Origin: Prevotella sp.
GTDB taxonomy: Bacteria > Bacteroidota > Bacteroidia > Bacteroidales > Bacteroidaceae
DNA: 60,592 nucleotides
Assembly (NCBI GenBank): GCA_018385335.1
Contig: JAHAZN010000034.1
Location: 1 to 60,592, forward strand
Reading direction: 5' to 3'
Part shown: piece by piece, positions 51,433-60,592 of the stretch
Position numbering within the stretch: the first letter of the stretch is position 1
How the letters are laid out: every line of letters starts with the position of its first letter
Program-made: the position numbers and the translations under genes
Notes under the pieces: model-generated
The model's input: only the letters and a program-made list of their open reading frames with translations
What the model was told of the DNA's origin: nothing
The model's database searches: none

Positions 51433-53382
51433 ATGGAAGAGACAAATGAGGTTTTGCAGCCTACGGTAGCTTATACCGACGATAATATCCGCCACCTCTC
51501 CGATATGGAGCATGTGCGCACCCGACCAGGTATGTATATCGGACGTCTCGGCGATGGCTCACTCCCCGAGGATGGTATCTATGTGTTACTTAAGGAGGTG
51601 ATAGACAACTCTATCGATGAGTTTAAGATGCATGCAGGTACGCGTATCGAAGTGAATATCGACGATAACCTCAGGGTGAGCGTACGTGACTATGGACGCG
51701 GTATCCCACAAGGTAAACTCGTTGAGGCTGTCAGTGTGCTTAACACTGGTGGTAAATACGACTCCAAGGCTTTCAAGAAAAGCGTGGGACTCAACGGCGT
51801 GGGTGTGAAGGCGGTGAATGCCCTCAGTGCCCACTTCGAGGTGCAGTCGTATAGGGAAGGGAAGGTGAGAAAGGTCACCTTCGAGAAGGGTGTGATGACG
51901 AGCGATGTGACCGAAGATACGGCAGATGAGAACGGCACATATATCTTCTTTGAGCCCGACAAGACCCTCTTTGTCAACTACTCCTTTCATAACGACATCA
52001 TCGAGACTATGCTCCGTAACTACACCTACCTCAACACTGGTCTGGCCATCATGTATAATGGCCGACGCATATTGAGTAGGAACGGACTGAAAGACCTCCT
52101 TAATGATACGATGACCACCGACGGCATCTATCCCATTATCCATCTCAAGGGAGAGGACATTGAGATAGCCTTCACCCATACCAACCAGTATGGTGAGGAA
52201 TATCACTCCTTCGTCAACGGACAACACACTACCCAGGGAGGTACGCATCAGAGTGCATTCAAAGAGCATATCGCAAAGACCATCAAGGAGTTCTCGCAGA
52301 AGAACTATGAGTATGGCGATATCCGCAACGGGCTCGTGGCAGCCATCGCTATCAATGTGGAAGAGCCGATGTTTGAGAGTCAGACAAAGATCAAGCTCGG
52401 TTCGCTCACCATGGTTCCCAATGGTGGGGTGAGCATCAATAAATATGTGGGCGACTTCATCAAGACCGAGGTGGATAACTTCCTCCATAAGCACGCTGAT
52501 GTGGCTGAGGTGATGCTGCAGAAAATACAGGAGAGCGAGAAGGAACGCAAGGCTATGGCCGGCGTTACCAAACTGGCGCGTGAGCGTGCTAAGAAGGCCA
52601 ACCTGCATAACCGTAAGCTACGCGACTGTCGTATCCATTTCAGTGATGTGAAAAACGAACGTAAGGAGGAGAGTGCCATCTTCATCACTGAGGGTGACTC
52701 AGCAAGCGGTTCCATCACCAAGAGTCGCGACGTGAACACACAGGCGGTGTTCTCACTCCGAGGAAAACCGCTCAACTCCTTCGGCCTGACAAAGAAGGTG
52801 GTTTATGAGAACGAGGAGTTCAATCTTCTGCAGGCAGCCCTCGACATCGAGGACGGCTTAGATACGCTGAGATACAACAAGGTGATAGTGGCCACCGATG
52901 CCGATGTCGATGGCATGCACATCCGTCTGCTCATCATTACCTTCTTCTTACAGTTCTTCCCAGAGCTCATCAAGAAAGGACACGTCTATGTGTTGCAGAC
53001 ACCACTCTTCAGGGTGAGAAACCGTAAGACAAAGGTGAAGAACAGGGAGGTGCTGGCACAGGACCAGGTGAAGAACGCTGGGAAGAAGAGCGACTTCATC
53101 ACCCGTTACTGTTACAGCGAGGAGGAACGTGTGAAAGCTATTGCAGAGCTCGGACCCGACCCTGAGATCACACGATTTAAAGGTCTGGGAGAGATCTCAC
53201 CCGATGAGTTTGCCGGGTTTATCGGCCCTGATATTCGTCTCGAACAGGTCACCCTGCATAAGACCGACCAAGTGCAGAAACTGCTGGCCTACTACATGGG
53301 TAAGAATACCCCCGAACGACAGGACTTTATCATCAATAATCTCGTGGTGGAGGAAGACCGTCCGGAGGAAGAGGAGATATAA
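51433..53382 (+). CDS. parE: DNA topoisomerase IV subunit B
   Basis: A 649-residue type IIA topoisomerase ATPase subunit. GHKL ATPase motifs: '[10 protein letters not shown]', 'VRDYGRGIP', '[16 protein letters not shown]'. TOPRIM motifs: 'ITEGDSASG', '[11 protein letters not shown]'. The C-terminal '[13 protein letters not shown]' block is conserved. It decatenates chromosomes with ParC, which is not in this window. Length and absence of a gyrase-type insert favour ParE over GyrB. Confidence 0.92.
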   Translation: MEETNEVLQPTVAYTDDNIRHLSDMEHVRTRPGMYIGRLGDGSLPEDGIYVLLKEVIDNSIDEFKMHAGTRIEVNIDDNLRVSVRDYGRGIPQGKLVEAVSVLNTGGKYDSKAFKKSVGLNGVGVKAVNALSAHFEVQSYREGKVRKVTFEKGVMTSDVTEDTADENGTYIFFEPDKTLFVNYSFHNDIIETMLRNYTYLNTGLAIMYNGRRILSRNGLKDLLNDTMTTDGIYPIIHLKGEDIEIAFTHTNQYGEEYHSFVNGQHTTQGGTHQSAFKEHIAKTIKEFSQKNYEYGDIRNGLVAAIAINVEEPMFESQTKIKLGSLTMVPNGGVSINKYVGDFIKTEVDNFLHKHADVAEVMLQKIQESEKERKAMAGVTKLARERAKKANLHNRKLRDCRIHFSDVKNERKEESAIFITEGDSASGSITKSRDVNTQAVFSLRGKPLNSFGLTKKVVYENEEFNLLQAALDIEDGLDTLRYNKVIVATDADVDGMHIRLLIITFFLQFFPELIKKGHVYVLQTPLFRVRNRKTKVKNREVLAQDQVKNAGKKSDFITRYCYSEEERVKAIAELGPDPEITRFKGLGEISPDEFAGFIGPDIRLEQVTLHKTDQVQKLLAYYMGKNTPERQDFIINNLVVEEDRPEEEEI

Positions 53383-53448
53383 ATGTCCCTTCGCTGAGCA
53401 CATTCCTCCCTTCGTCTTTTCAATAAGCAATCTATTTAAACAGCAATC

Positions 53449-55056
53449 ATGTTATCAAGAAATAACATTCTTTTTGTTTTCCTCTCTGTGCTCCTCCTCA
53501 TGGGAGCAAGTGTGAGCTGTGTGGCTCAGGAAACGATGATCAATGAGAAGGCGCTTAGGAAACTACAGCTGGCCGAGCTATTCATCCGCAACCTCTATGT
53601 TGAGCCCGTGGATGAGAACAAACTTGTGGAGGATGCCATCCGTGGTATGCTGGAGAAACTCGACCCCCATTCCTCTTATTCCACCCCTAAGGAGGTGAAG
53701 GAGATGAATGAGTCGTTGCAGGGCTCTTTCGAGGGCATAGGTGTGCAGTTTAATGTGGTAGAGGATACGCTCATGGTCATCCAACCAGTCACTGGAGGTC
53801 CCTCAGAGAAGGTAGGTATAGTGGCAGGCGACCGCATAGTGAGTGTTAACGATACGGCCATTGCAGGAGTGAAGATGTCGCGTGAGGAGATGATGCGGCG
53901 TCTGCGTGGACCCAAGGATACCAAGGTGGTGCTCGGCATCGTGCGCCAGGGTATCGCCGACCGTCTCTCCTTCACTGTGGTGCGCGATAAGATACCCGTC
54001 AACACTGTCGAGGCCTCTTATATCATCCGTCCAGGAGTGGGATATATCCGCATAGGTAGTTTCGGAGCCACCACCCATAAGGAATTTCTCGACTGTATGA
54101 CACAACTGAAGTCGCAGGGTATGACCAGCCTGCTGCTCGACCTGCAAGCCAATGGCGGTGGTTATCTGCAGGCTGCTGTCGATGTGGCCAACGAGTTGCT
54201 GCAGCAGGGCGACCTCATCGTATATACCAAGGGACGCAACGCTGCCGACCAGCGATATACAGCCAAGGGCAACGGCACCTTCCTCGATGGTAAGGTGGTG
54301 GTGCTCGTAGATGAATATTCGGCATCGGCAGCTGAGATTGTCACAGGTGCCATTCAGGACAACGACCGCGGATGGGTGGTCGGACGACGCACCTTTGGAA
54401 AGGGACTGGTACAGCGACCCATCAACCTGCCCGATGGTTCAATGATACGACTCACCATCTCTCACTACTATACTCCCTCGGGGAGATGTATCCAGAAACC
54501 TTATACTAAGGGCGAGAACAAAGACTATGCCATGGATGTGATGAACAGACTGAAACATGGGGAGCTCATCCATGCCGACAGCATCCATTTTGCCGACAGC
54601 CTGAAGTATTCTACACTCAAATGCCAGCGCACCGTTTATGGTGGTGGAGGTATCATGCCCGACTATTTCGTGCCGTTAGACACCACTGTCTATACGAAAT
54701 ATCACAGGGCCTTAGCAGCCAAGAGCATTATCATCAACGCCAACCTCAGATATATTGATGCCCATCGTAAGGAACTGAAAAAAAACTATCCTACCTTCGA
54801 GGCATTCAAGAGAGACTATGAGGTGCCACAGAAACTCCTTGACCAGGTGGTCAAAGAGGGTAAGAAGCAGAAGATAGAGCCCGCTGATGATGAGGAGATG
54901 AAGCGCACTATGAGCTACATGAGTCTCCAACTAAAGGCACTCATAGCCCGTGACCTTTGGGAGATGAGTCAGTATTTCTCTGTGTTCAACGAGAGCAGTG
55001 ACATCGTCAAGAAGGCACTACAGGTGGTGAACAATGCTAAACCTACAGAACAATGA
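53449..55056 (+). CDS. C-terminal processing peptidase (S41)
   Basis: A 535-residue exported tail-specific protease. Signal/anchor (1-27), a PDZ domain (about 90-170, '[19 protein letters not shown]') and the S41 domain. The catalytic dyad is Ser293 ('EYSASAAEI') and Lys318 ('[10 protein letters not shown]'). It cleaves proteins near the C terminus in the periplasm. The stop overlaps the ruvB start by ATGA. Confidence 0.93.
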   Translation: MLSRNNILFVFLSVLLLMGASVSCVAQETMINEKALRKLQLAELFIRNLYVEPVDENKLVEDAIRGMLEKLDPHSSYSTPKEVKEMNESLQGSFEGIGVQFNVVEDTLMVIQPVTGGPSEKVGIVAGDRIVSVNDTAIAGVKMSREEMMRRLRGPKDTKVVLGIVRQGIADRLSFTVVRDKIPVNTVEASYIIRPGVGYIRIGSFGATTHKEFLDCMTQLKSQGMTSLLLDLQANGGGYLQAAVDVANELLQQGDLIVYTKGRNAADQRYTAKGNGTFLDGKVVVLVDEYSASAAEIVTGAIQDNDRGWVVGRRTFGKGLVQRPINLPDGSMIRLTISHYYTPSGRCIQKPYTKGENKDYAMDVMNRLKHGELIHADSIHFADSLKYSTLKCQRTVYGGGGIMPDYFVPLDTTVYTKYHRALAAKSIIINANLRYIDAHRKELKKNYPTFEAFKRDYEVPQKLLDQVVKEGKKQKIEPADDEEMKRTMSYMSLQLKALIARDLWEMSQYFSVFNESSDIVKKALQVVNNAKPTEQ

Positions 55057-56084
55057 GTGAAAACTTCAACATCAGACAACAGGAGATAAGCAGTGCAGAG
55101 AAAGAGTTTGAGAATGCACTGCGACCACTACAGTTCAGCGACTTCAGTGGACAGAAGAAGGTGGTGGAAAACCTGGAGGTGTTTGTCGAGGCTGCCAAAT
55201 ACCGCGGCGAACCACTCGACCATACGCTCCTCCATGGTCCTCCAGGTCTTGGAAAGACCACATTGAGCAACATCATCGCCAATGAGCTTGGTGTGGGATT
55301 TAAGATTACCAGCGGACCGGTACTCGACAAACCAGGCGACCTGGCGGGTATCCTCACCTCATTGGAGAAAAATGATGTGCTCTTTATCGATGAGATACAC
55401 CGTCTCTCACCTGTCGTTGAGGAGTATCTCTATTCTGCGATGGAAGACTATCGCATTGATATCATGATTGACAAGGGGCCCTCGGCACGCTCCATACAGA
55501 TAGATCTCAACCCCTTTACGCTCGTGGGAGCTACCACGCGCAGCGGACTGCTCACTGCACCTTTGCGCGCTCGTTTCGGCATCAACATGCATCTCGAATA
55601 TTATGAGCCTGAGACCTTGCAACGCATCCTCAAACGCTCGGCAAGTATCCTAAGGGTGCCCATCCACGACGATGCAGCGTTAGAGATAGCCCGTCGTAGT
55701 CGCGGAACGCCCCGTATCGCCAATGCGCTACTCCGAAGAGTGCGCGACTTTGCCCAGGTGAAAGGTAATGGGTCTATCGATATGGCCATCACCCAACTCT
55801 CGCTCAACGCACTGAATATCGATCAGTATGGACTTGATGAGGTGGACAACAAGATTCTCCTCACCATCATCGATAAGTTTAAGGGTGGACCCGTGGGTGT
55901 GTCAACTATCGCCACTGCTATTGGTGAGGATGCAGGCACGGTGGAGGAGGTTTATGAACCCTTCCTTATCATGGAGGGTTTCATCAAGCGCACACCGCGC
56001 GGACGTATGGTCACCGAACTGGCTTACCGTCATTATGGGCGCAATCCCTACAGTGGCAACGTGATGCAACAGGAACTCTTTTAA
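55053..56084 (+). CDS. ruvB: Holliday junction branch migration ATPase
   Basis: A 343-residue AAA+ motor that drives branch migration together with RuvA. Walker A 'GPPGLGKTT', Walker B 'LFIDEIHRL', sensor 'GATTRSGLL', arginine-finger region 'PLRARFG', and the C-terminal winged helix ('[21 protein letters not shown]' split). Normal length. Overlap of 4 bases with the S41 gene. Confidence 0.97.
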   Translation: MSENFNIRQQEISSAEKEFENALRPLQFSDFSGQKKVVENLEVFVEAAKYRGEPLDHTLLHGPPGLGKTTLSNIIANELGVGFKITSGPVLDKPGDLAGILTSLEKNDVLFIDEIHRLSPVVEEYLYSAMEDYRIDIMIDKGPSARSIQIDLNPFTLVGATTRSGLLTAPLRARFGINMHLEYYEPETLQRILKRSASILRVPIHDDAALEIARRSRGTPRIANALLRRVRDFAQVKGNGSIDMAITQLSLNALNIDQYGLDEVDNKILLTIIDKFKGGPVGVSTIATAIGEDAGTVEEVYEPFLIMEGFIKRTPRGRMVTELAYRHYGRNPYSGNVMQQELF

Positions 56085-56100
56085 ATCAAATCATCAAAGG

Positions 56101-56550
56101 ATGAATATCGCACTCTTCGTCGGATCGTTCGACCCCTTCACCATCGGCCACCAGGCCATCGTCAGTCGTGCATTGCCCCTCTTCGATCGTTTAGTCATCG
56201 GCGTGGGAGTCAATGAACGTAAGCAAACCATGTTCTCGTCTGAAGAGAGGGTGGATACGCTCCGACAACTCTATGCCAACGAACCGAGGGTGAGTGTGGT
56301 GGCATATACCGACCTCACCGTCGATCTGGCCAGGAGAGAGGGGGCTACGTTTATCGTCAAGGGTGTGAGGAGCATGAAAGATTTTGAGTATGAGCGTGAA
56401 CAGGCTGATATCAACCGTCGGCTCACTGGCATCGACACGCTCCTCTTTTTTGCCGATCCTGAGCTGGCGAGCATCAGTAGCAGTATGGTGCGTGAACTGA
56501 TGCACTTTGGACGTGATGTCACACCTTTCCTGCCCGTCGCCCGCCCTTAG
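56101..56550 (+). CDS. coaD: Phosphopantetheine adenylyltransferase
   Basis: A 149-residue nucleotidyltransferase making dephospho-CoA, the penultimate step of coenzyme A synthesis. Signatures: 'GSFDPFTIGHQAIV' (T/HxGH), 'KGVRSMKDFEYE' and 'SISSSMVREL'. Length and start are normal. It lies 16 bases after ruvB. Confidence 0.96.
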   Translation: MNIALFVGSFDPFTIGHQAIVSRALPLFDRLVIGVGVNERKQTMFSSEERVDTLRQLYANEPRVSVVAYTDLTVDLARREGATFIVKGVRSMKDFEYEREQADINRRLTGIDTLLFFADPELASISSSMVRELMHFGRDVTPFLPVARP

Positions 56551-56594
56551 TTATTATGCGTCATCTATACCTTATAATATATTAGGTCATCGTT

Positions 56595-57011
56595 ATGATT
56601 ACTTATCAGTCAGAGGGCGTCAAGATGCCCGCCATCAAGAAGCGTGATATCAATAGATGGATAAAAGAGGTGGCAGCCACCTATGGCCGTCGTGTCGGCG
56701 ATATAGGCTATCTCTTTGTCAGCGACGAGAAGATTCTCGAGGTTAATAACACTTATCTCGGTCACGACTATTACACCGACATCATCACATTCGATTATGA
56801 TGAGGAGGATATCATCAGTGGCGACCTCGTCATCAGTCTGGATACAGTGAGAACGAATGCCGAACTCTTTGGGAAGAATTATGATGATGAGCTCCATCGT
56901 GTCATCATCCACGGCATCCTCCATCTCTGCGGCATCAACGATAAGGGCCCCGGCGAACGTGAACTCATGGAAGCAGCCGAAGACAAAGCCCTTGCGATGC
57001 TGAAGAAATAA
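56595..57011 (+). CDS. ybeY: Endoribonuclease, rRNA maturation factor
   Basis: A 138-residue metal-dependent RNase involved in 16S rRNA 3' end maturation and ribosome quality control. The zinc motif appears as 'HGILHLCGINDKGPGERELM'; the third His of the usual HGxLHLxGxDH is replaced (Asp-Lys), which I recall as common in Bacteroidetes members. 'YTDIITFDY' precedes it. The stop codon directly abuts that of the convergent TonB receptor gene. Confidence 0.92.
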   Translation: MITYQSEGVKMPAIKKRDINRWIKEVAATYGRRVGDIGYLFVSDEKILEVNNTYLGHDYYTDIITFDYDEEDIISGDLVISLDTVRTNAELFGKNYDDELHRVIIHGILHLCGINDKGPGERELMEAAEDKALAMLKK

Positions 57012-59120
57012 CTACACTTTCAGTTTGATGCCCATATACACTGTCCTTGGCTGTGTAGGTCCGTAGAAATAACCTGAGTCGCGGTATTCTCCCCGGTCGA
57101 GGTCGCGTTGGAAGGCGTTGAAGATGTTCTGTATTCCGCAGTTAAGTTGCAGGGCGAGATGATGACCTATGGTGAAGGTGTAGGCTGCCTTTGCAGAGAG
57201 TTCAAGGAAGGGAGGCGTATGTACCATCTCATCTTGTTCGCCGAAATGCGGTACGAACATCCGCCCCGTATATAGTCCAGAGAATGTAATATCGAGAGGC
57301 TTTGTCGGCTTTACGTTCATGGTGAAATAGCCATATATGTTGGGTGTGCGCGGCATATTCCTTACCATAGCTACAGAAGGGTCTTCGCTCCACGAAGTCA
57401 GCGACTTATAACGGCTTCGCTGCACTGTTGCTCCAGTCTGAAGCGTGAAGTTGGAGCCGTGTGTCGCACGTCCCTCAATGTTTAAGCCATATACATAGGC
57501 ACCGTCGCCATTACGTCGTTCCTGAACGGTATTGCCATGTTCATCAGTACCGATATTCTGAAGATAGAACACATCAGAAAGGGTTGTGAAGAATGCCTCG
57601 CCAAGAATATTGAAAAGGAAATGCCCTCCTCGGAAAGTCCAGTCGGCAGACCCGCTGAAACTGTTCGAATATTCCGGTTTCAGTCCATCGGCAAGTTTTA
57701 TGAGCACTCCCTCACCTCCTACCGCCGTAACATGCAGATCTTCGTCGTATGCCTGTGGTGCCCTAAAGCCAGTACTCCATGTCAGTCGGGTCTGCAAGTT
57801 GTCTGATGGTTTCCACATCATGTTAATCCTCGGACTCAGTATGGGGTTGTCGATAAGGTTGTGGCTGTCGAGACGTAAGCCCAAAAGCAGAGTGAAACGT
57901 CTGATGTTCCATTCGCCTTGTCCATAGACGCTCGTTATGCTCACCTCCTGCTGCAGGTCGCGGTTGTAGCCGGTCATTATGTCGTGCAACGTATTGTACT
58001 GATATTCTACACCGGCAGTAAGTATGGCTGGTGCCATGAGCAGGTGGGCAAATCTACCGGTATATATTGCGCCCCCCACATAGGTAAGGTCTTTTGTTTT
58101 GCCATAGGCATTGGGATCTTGCTGTGCCCCGTAATAGCTGTTGCGATCAATATGCTGCACTGAAGAGAAGAACGAAATCTTCTGCGCCCATTCATGCCAT
58201 GCAATGTCGTAGGTCAGTCCTCCGCTGTTTATGATATGTCGTGTCTGTTCGGTGATATCGGTGAGATGAGGCTCCAGGTCGAACTTGTTTCCCCCTCGTC
58301 GCGACTCGTTGGTGGTATGATACTCCAAGCTCAGTCGGGTGTAGTGTGAAGGACGGTAGTAGCCGTTCAGTCCGAAGGTATGTGTAGAGAGTTTTCCAAG
58401 TTCAGAAAAGCCATCACCATCGTGGTCGTATTGCTGTCGGTTGCGGTAAGTCTGATAGAGTGAAAGTCCATATGTGTTGTCATGCGATGTGAGCGAGGCA
58501 TTGGCGCACATATTGTCTTCCCATGCCTTCCCGCCCAAGGAAGAGAGGGTGTTGCTTAGTTCTAATGTGTTTTCTTTCGGATCCTTTGTTATGATGTTTA
58601 TTGTTCCTCCTACGGCATTGGCACCGAAAAGAGCCGAACCTCCACCCCTAACCACTTCTATACGCTCGACCATGGCAGCCGGTATCTGTTCGAGACCATA
58701 AACCCCAGCAAGCGCACTCACAACAGGACGACTGTTGATGAGTATCTGAGAATAAGGTCCCTCAAGACCATTTATTCTCACTTGAGGAAAACCACAGTTC
58801 TGACAGTTGTTTTCTACTCTGAGGCCCGACTGGAAAGACAGCGTCTTAGACAAATCGGGAGCATTGAGCTGTTCCAACAACTTCGAACCAATAACATTAA
58901 CCACTACAGGTGCATCCTTCCTGTTTACCAAACTTTTGTTTGCCGACACCACAACCTCGTCCATTGTCACTGTGGTGTGATAGCAATCATCATGTTCCTC
59001 TAATGAATCTTTAGTAATATGGCTGTTGTCTAGAGTCTGAGCTGATACCGATGAAGGAATACTTGCCATTGTCATGGAGAGAACTAACGAAATGCAATAG
59101 TATAAATTTTTGATGTTCAT
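57012..59120 (-). CDS. TonB-dependent outer membrane receptor
   Basis: A 702-residue receptor with signal peptide, a plug domain (about 70-200) and a 22-strand barrel ending in aromatic/hydrophobic 'YMGIKLKV'. The plug has 'DAPVVVNVIGSKLLEQL', a Cys pair 'NNCQNCGFPQVRING', and 'EVVRGGGSALFGANAVGGTINI'. It lacks the SusC-type N-terminal extension, so it is a siderophore/heme/metal-type receptor rather than a glycan transporter; the ligand is unknown. Start 59120 is chosen because the longer frame would begin inside the -7 box. The divergent neighbour is a hemerythrin-LuxR regulator, which may control it. Confidence 0.92.
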   Translation of the reverse strand: MNIKNLYYCISLVLSMTMASIPSSVSAQTLDNSHITKDSLEEHDDCYHTTVTMDEVVVSANKSLVNRKDAPVVVNVIGSKLLEQLNAPDLSKTLSFQSGLRVENNCQNCGFPQVRINGLEGPYSQILINSRPVVSALAGVYGLEQIPAAMVERIEVVRGGGSALFGANAVGGTINIITKDPKENTLELSNTLSSLGGKAWEDNMCANASLTSHDNTYGLSLYQTYRNRQQYDHDGDGFSELGKLSTHTFGLNGYYRPSHYTRLSLEYHTTNESRRGGNKFDLEPHLTDITEQTRHIINSGGLTYDIAWHEWAQKISFFSSVQHIDRNSYYGAQQDPNAYGKTKDLTYVGGAIYTGRFAHLLMAPAILTAGVEYQYNTLHDIMTGYNRDLQQEVSITSVYGQGEWNIRRFTLLLGLRLDSHNLIDNPILSPRINMMWKPSDNLQTRLTWSTGFRAPQAYDEDLHVTAVGGEGVLIKLADGLKPEYSNSFSGSADWTFRGGHFLFNILGEAFFTTLSDVFYLQNIGTDEHGNTVQERRNGDGAYVYGLNIEGRATHGSNFTLQTGATVQRSRYKSLTSWSEDPSVAMVRNMPRTPNIYGYFTMNVKPTKPLDITFSGLYTGRMFVPHFGEQDEMVHTPPFLELSAKAAYTFTIGHHLALQLNCGIQNIFNAFQRDLDRGEYRDSGYFYGPTQPRTVYMGIKLKV

Positions 59121-59144
59121 ATATCTTTTTTGTTTTTTCGGCTG

Positions 59145-59152
59145 CAAAGTTA
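59145..59152 (-). promoter_or_regulatory. -7 element (TAACTTTG) of the TonB receptor gene
   Basis: The minus strand reads TAACTTTGCA, a full TAnnTTTG match, 24 bases before the ATG at 59120. No good TTTG is present at the usual distance, which would fit a promoter needing an activator. Confidence 0.6.
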
Positions 59153-59256
59153 TTTGCTTCCATTAGGTCACACAATACACAAAAATGATTGTTTTCATGG
59201 TTCAAGAGCTATGAAGATACCAATTTATAGTGATTGCCATTATGAAATTAAATGAT

Positions 59257-59264
59257 TAACTTTG
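59257..59264 (+). promoter_or_regulatory. -7 element (TAACTTTG) of the hemerythrin-LuxR gene
   Basis: TAACTTTG matches TAnnTTTG, with ATTG (59233-59236) 20 bases upstream as a near match for TTTG. The ATG at 59292 follows 27 bases later. The promoter is divergent from that of the TonB receptor, about 105 bases apart. Confidence 0.7.
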
Positions 59265-59291
59265 CCACGTCAAAAGTAACAAAACACAAAG

Positions 59292-60248
59292 ATGCGGAAG
59301 ATAAAACTATATGAGGCAGACGATAAGATGATCGACCTTATCACCGACAACTACAGTATGCTGCAAGGTCTCAATGCTTTCGGCATACGCCTTGGTTTCG
59401 GCGATAAGACCGTTGATGAGGTATGCAGTGAACAGAATGTGGATTGCTACACCTTCCTTGCCGTCGTAAACTACATTATCAACGGATATGCACCGAAGGA
59501 GACAGATCAACGAATATCTGCAAGGACCATACTCGACTATCTACGTGCCTCACATAGATACTTCCTCGACTTCCAACTGCCTTCAATACGGGAGAAGCTG
59601 AACAGCTCCCTGCCCCATGACGACGGTCGCTCTTCGCTCATCCTTCATCTTTACGATGAATATGCACACGACATAAGGAAACACATGAGATATGAGGAGA
59701 AAACGTTCTTCCCTTACGTCGAGGCTCTGCTTAGAGGTGAACATATAACGAAATACAATGTTGCTATCTTCTCACGTCACCATAGCGACACCACTGGAAA
59801 ATTTCAGGAACTGAAAAGCATTATCATAAAATACCTGCCGCACGACAGTCTGGCAAATAATAGGCTTACAGCAACACTCTACGACATATATAATAACGAG
59901 GAATGGTTGAGCAACCACGCCAACGTGGAAGATCATATCTTCGTGCCGGTAATAAGGTTGCTCGAGAAAAGCGTTAAAGAGGAAGGTATCTCCACAAAAC
60001 TTTCTGATATGATAAAGAGCGTGGATGCAGGCGAAACAATATCTGATCGTGAAAAGGAAATTATCGTCTGCCTCGTGCAGGGAATGTCTAACAAGGAGAT
60101 AGCAGCCCAGCTCTTCATCTCTGTAAACACCGTAACAACACACCGACGCAACATCGCCCGCAAACTGCAGATACACTCGGTGGCAGGGCTGACCATCTAT
60201 GCCATTGCCAATAACCTAATTGACAAGAGATGGCTTACGGGACAATAG
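59292..60248 (+). CDS. Hemerythrin (RIC-like) / LuxR-type HTH fusion regulator
   Basis: A cytoplasmic 318-residue protein. Residues 12-65 resemble the ScdA/RIC N-terminal domain but without its Cys-Cys pair ('LGFGDKTVDEVC'). Residues 80-225 are a hemerythrin-like helical bundle whose likely di-iron ligands match the RIC/YtfE pattern: His88, His131-x3-Glu135, His163 or His164, His209-x3-Glu213. Residues 250-310 are a LuxR/GerE DNA-binding domain ('SDREKEIIVCLVQGMSNKEIAAQL', 'NTVTTHRRNIARKL'). I infer a transcription factor that senses oxygen, nitric oxide, redox state or iron through a di-iron centre. No receiver domain is present. The divergent TonB receptor is its most obvious target. Confidence 0.88.
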   Translation: MRKIKLYEADDKMIDLITDNYSMLQGLNAFGIRLGFGDKTVDEVCSEQNVDCYTFLAVVNYIINGYAPKETDQRISARTILDYLRASHRYFLDFQLPSIREKLNSSLPHDDGRSSLILHLYDEYAHDIRKHMRYEEKTFFPYVEALLRGEHITKYNVAIFSRHHSDTTGKFQELKSIIIKYLPHDSLANNRLTATLYDIYNNEEWLSNHANVEDHIFVPVIRLLEKSVKEEGISTKLSDMIKSVDAGETISDREKEIIVCLVQGMSNKEIAAQLFISVNTVTTHRRNIARKLQIHSVAGLTIYAIANNLIDKRWLTGQ

Positions 60249-60480
60249 GCTGACAAGAGATATTTCATGACTCTGAGAAATCTTTTTATGTACATTGCCA
60301 TCACAACAAGTGTTAATTGTAGGAAGAATACGATGAAATGAGTAGGTGGCTCTGTAGCGTATTGTTAGAAAATAACTGAAGAAAGTGGCATATTGACAAT
60401 TCATTTCTGTCTGCTTTTTCCCTTCAAATAGAAGAAAAAAGCCACTTTTTGCAGGGTTTTTGCCTCAAAAATGGAGCCGT
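60249..60480. other. Non-coding right flank before the terminal repeat
   Basis: No gene. A weak stem-loop with a T run (about 60268-60287) may terminate the regulator transcript. TGACAAGAGAT occurs twice (60221-60231 inside the gene end and 60251-60261 just after it). From about 60400 onward the sequence is a diverged continuation of the terminal repeat. Confidence 0.4.
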
Positions 60481-60592
60481 TTTTTCACCTTTGAGAAGGC
60501 AATTTTTTGTCATTTTTCAGCAAAAATCTTTACAGCAGAAAAGTTGCTGCAAAAAGTGTGCCAAACTACCCTCCGTTCAAAACCGTTCAAAA
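60481..60592. repeat. Terminal inverted repeat, right copy
   Basis: The exact reverse complement of 24-135 over 112 bases, reaching the last base of the window. It ends in the same two TTTTGAACGG units read on the minus strand. See the left copy for interpretation. Confidence 0.85.

Noticed and set aside
51586..52608. 340-codon antisense open frame within parE
   Set aside because: Its protein has no motif, and parE is unmistakable on the other strand; it reflects codon bias.
60258..60287. Rho-independent terminator after the hemerythrin-LuxR gene
   Set aside because: The stem is short with a bulge and A/T-rich; the T run makes it possible but too weak to list as a terminator.
1..60592. The whole window as one 60-kb transposon bounded by the terminal repeats
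   Set aside because: No transposase, integrase, relaxase or conjugation gene is present and essential genes (dapB, parE, ruvB, coaD) lie inside; assembly ends in a dispersed repeat are simpler.
1..60592. tRNA, rRNA or CRISPR arrays
   Set aside because: The intergenic regions were read on both strands; none holds a cloverleaf with CCA-like end, rRNA-like sequence or regularly spaced repeats.

Overview
The window looks like a stretch of chromosome from a Prevotella-like member of the Bacteroidales, probably an entire draft or metagenomic contig. Support: many intergenic regions carry the Bacteroidetes -7 element TAnnTTTG, in two places with TTTG 20 bases upstream. Several secreted proteins end in the 'VYDLQGRRM...GIYLLNGKK' type of C-terminal sorting domain common in Prevotella. 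The gene order dapB-lepB-lepB paralogue-wbqC and the carbohydrate-active enzyme repertoire also fit. A perfect 112-base inverted repeat lies at the two ends, so the contig probably breaks in a dispersed repeat. No tRNA, rRNA, CRISPR array, transposase or phage gene is visible.

Layout. (1) 1-789: no intact gene; the terminal repeat, a 174-base frameshifted copy of an internal piece of comM, and palindromes. (2) 790-7968 (+): a GH95 enzyme and a CE8 pectin methylesterase, both large, multidomain and carrying C-terminal sorting domains. (3) 7980-14651 (-): a membrane AraC-type regulator with periplasmic propeller but no kinase, comM, a TlpA-like lipoprotein lacking the CxxC motif, and a TPR/OmpA-like lipoprotein. 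(4) 14832-22295 (-): dapB, lepB, a signal-peptidase paralogue lacking both catalytic residues, WbqC, an Omp28-like protein and a subtilase, probably one operon. (5) 22806-44761 (-): thirteen genes for plant hemicellulose breakdown (GH29, GH115, GH127, three dehydrogenase/hydrolase genes, three GH43, a jelly-roll protein, GH3, two GH31) with no SusC/SusD pair or regulator inside. (6) 45031-50105: envelope proteins (LA_2272-type repeat protein, DUF3943 protein, OmpA-like protein) and a methyltransferase. (7) 50257-57011 (+): housekeeping genes parE, ctp, ruvB, coaD and ybeY behind a GNAT-like protein. (8) 57012-60248: a TonB-dependent receptor divergent from a hemerythrin-LuxR fusion regulator.

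How the genes work together. The cluster at 22.8-44.8 kb is equipped to strip glucuronic acid, arabinose, xylose and fucose (or L-galactose) from branched xylan or xyloglucan-type oligosaccharides. Embedded in it is a three-gene set whose first enzyme resembles plant L-galactose dehydrogenase and whose second is an Amidohydrolase_2 lactonase candidate. I infer that released L-fucose or L-galactose is oxidised rather than isomerised. The GH95/CE8 pair at the left end has a different architecture and is probably surface-delivered.

The items most worth follow-up are the hemerythrin-LuxR regulator beside the TonB receptor, the kinase-less hybrid regulator, the predicted inactive signal peptidase, the sugar-oxidation set, and the comM fragment together with the terminal repeats.
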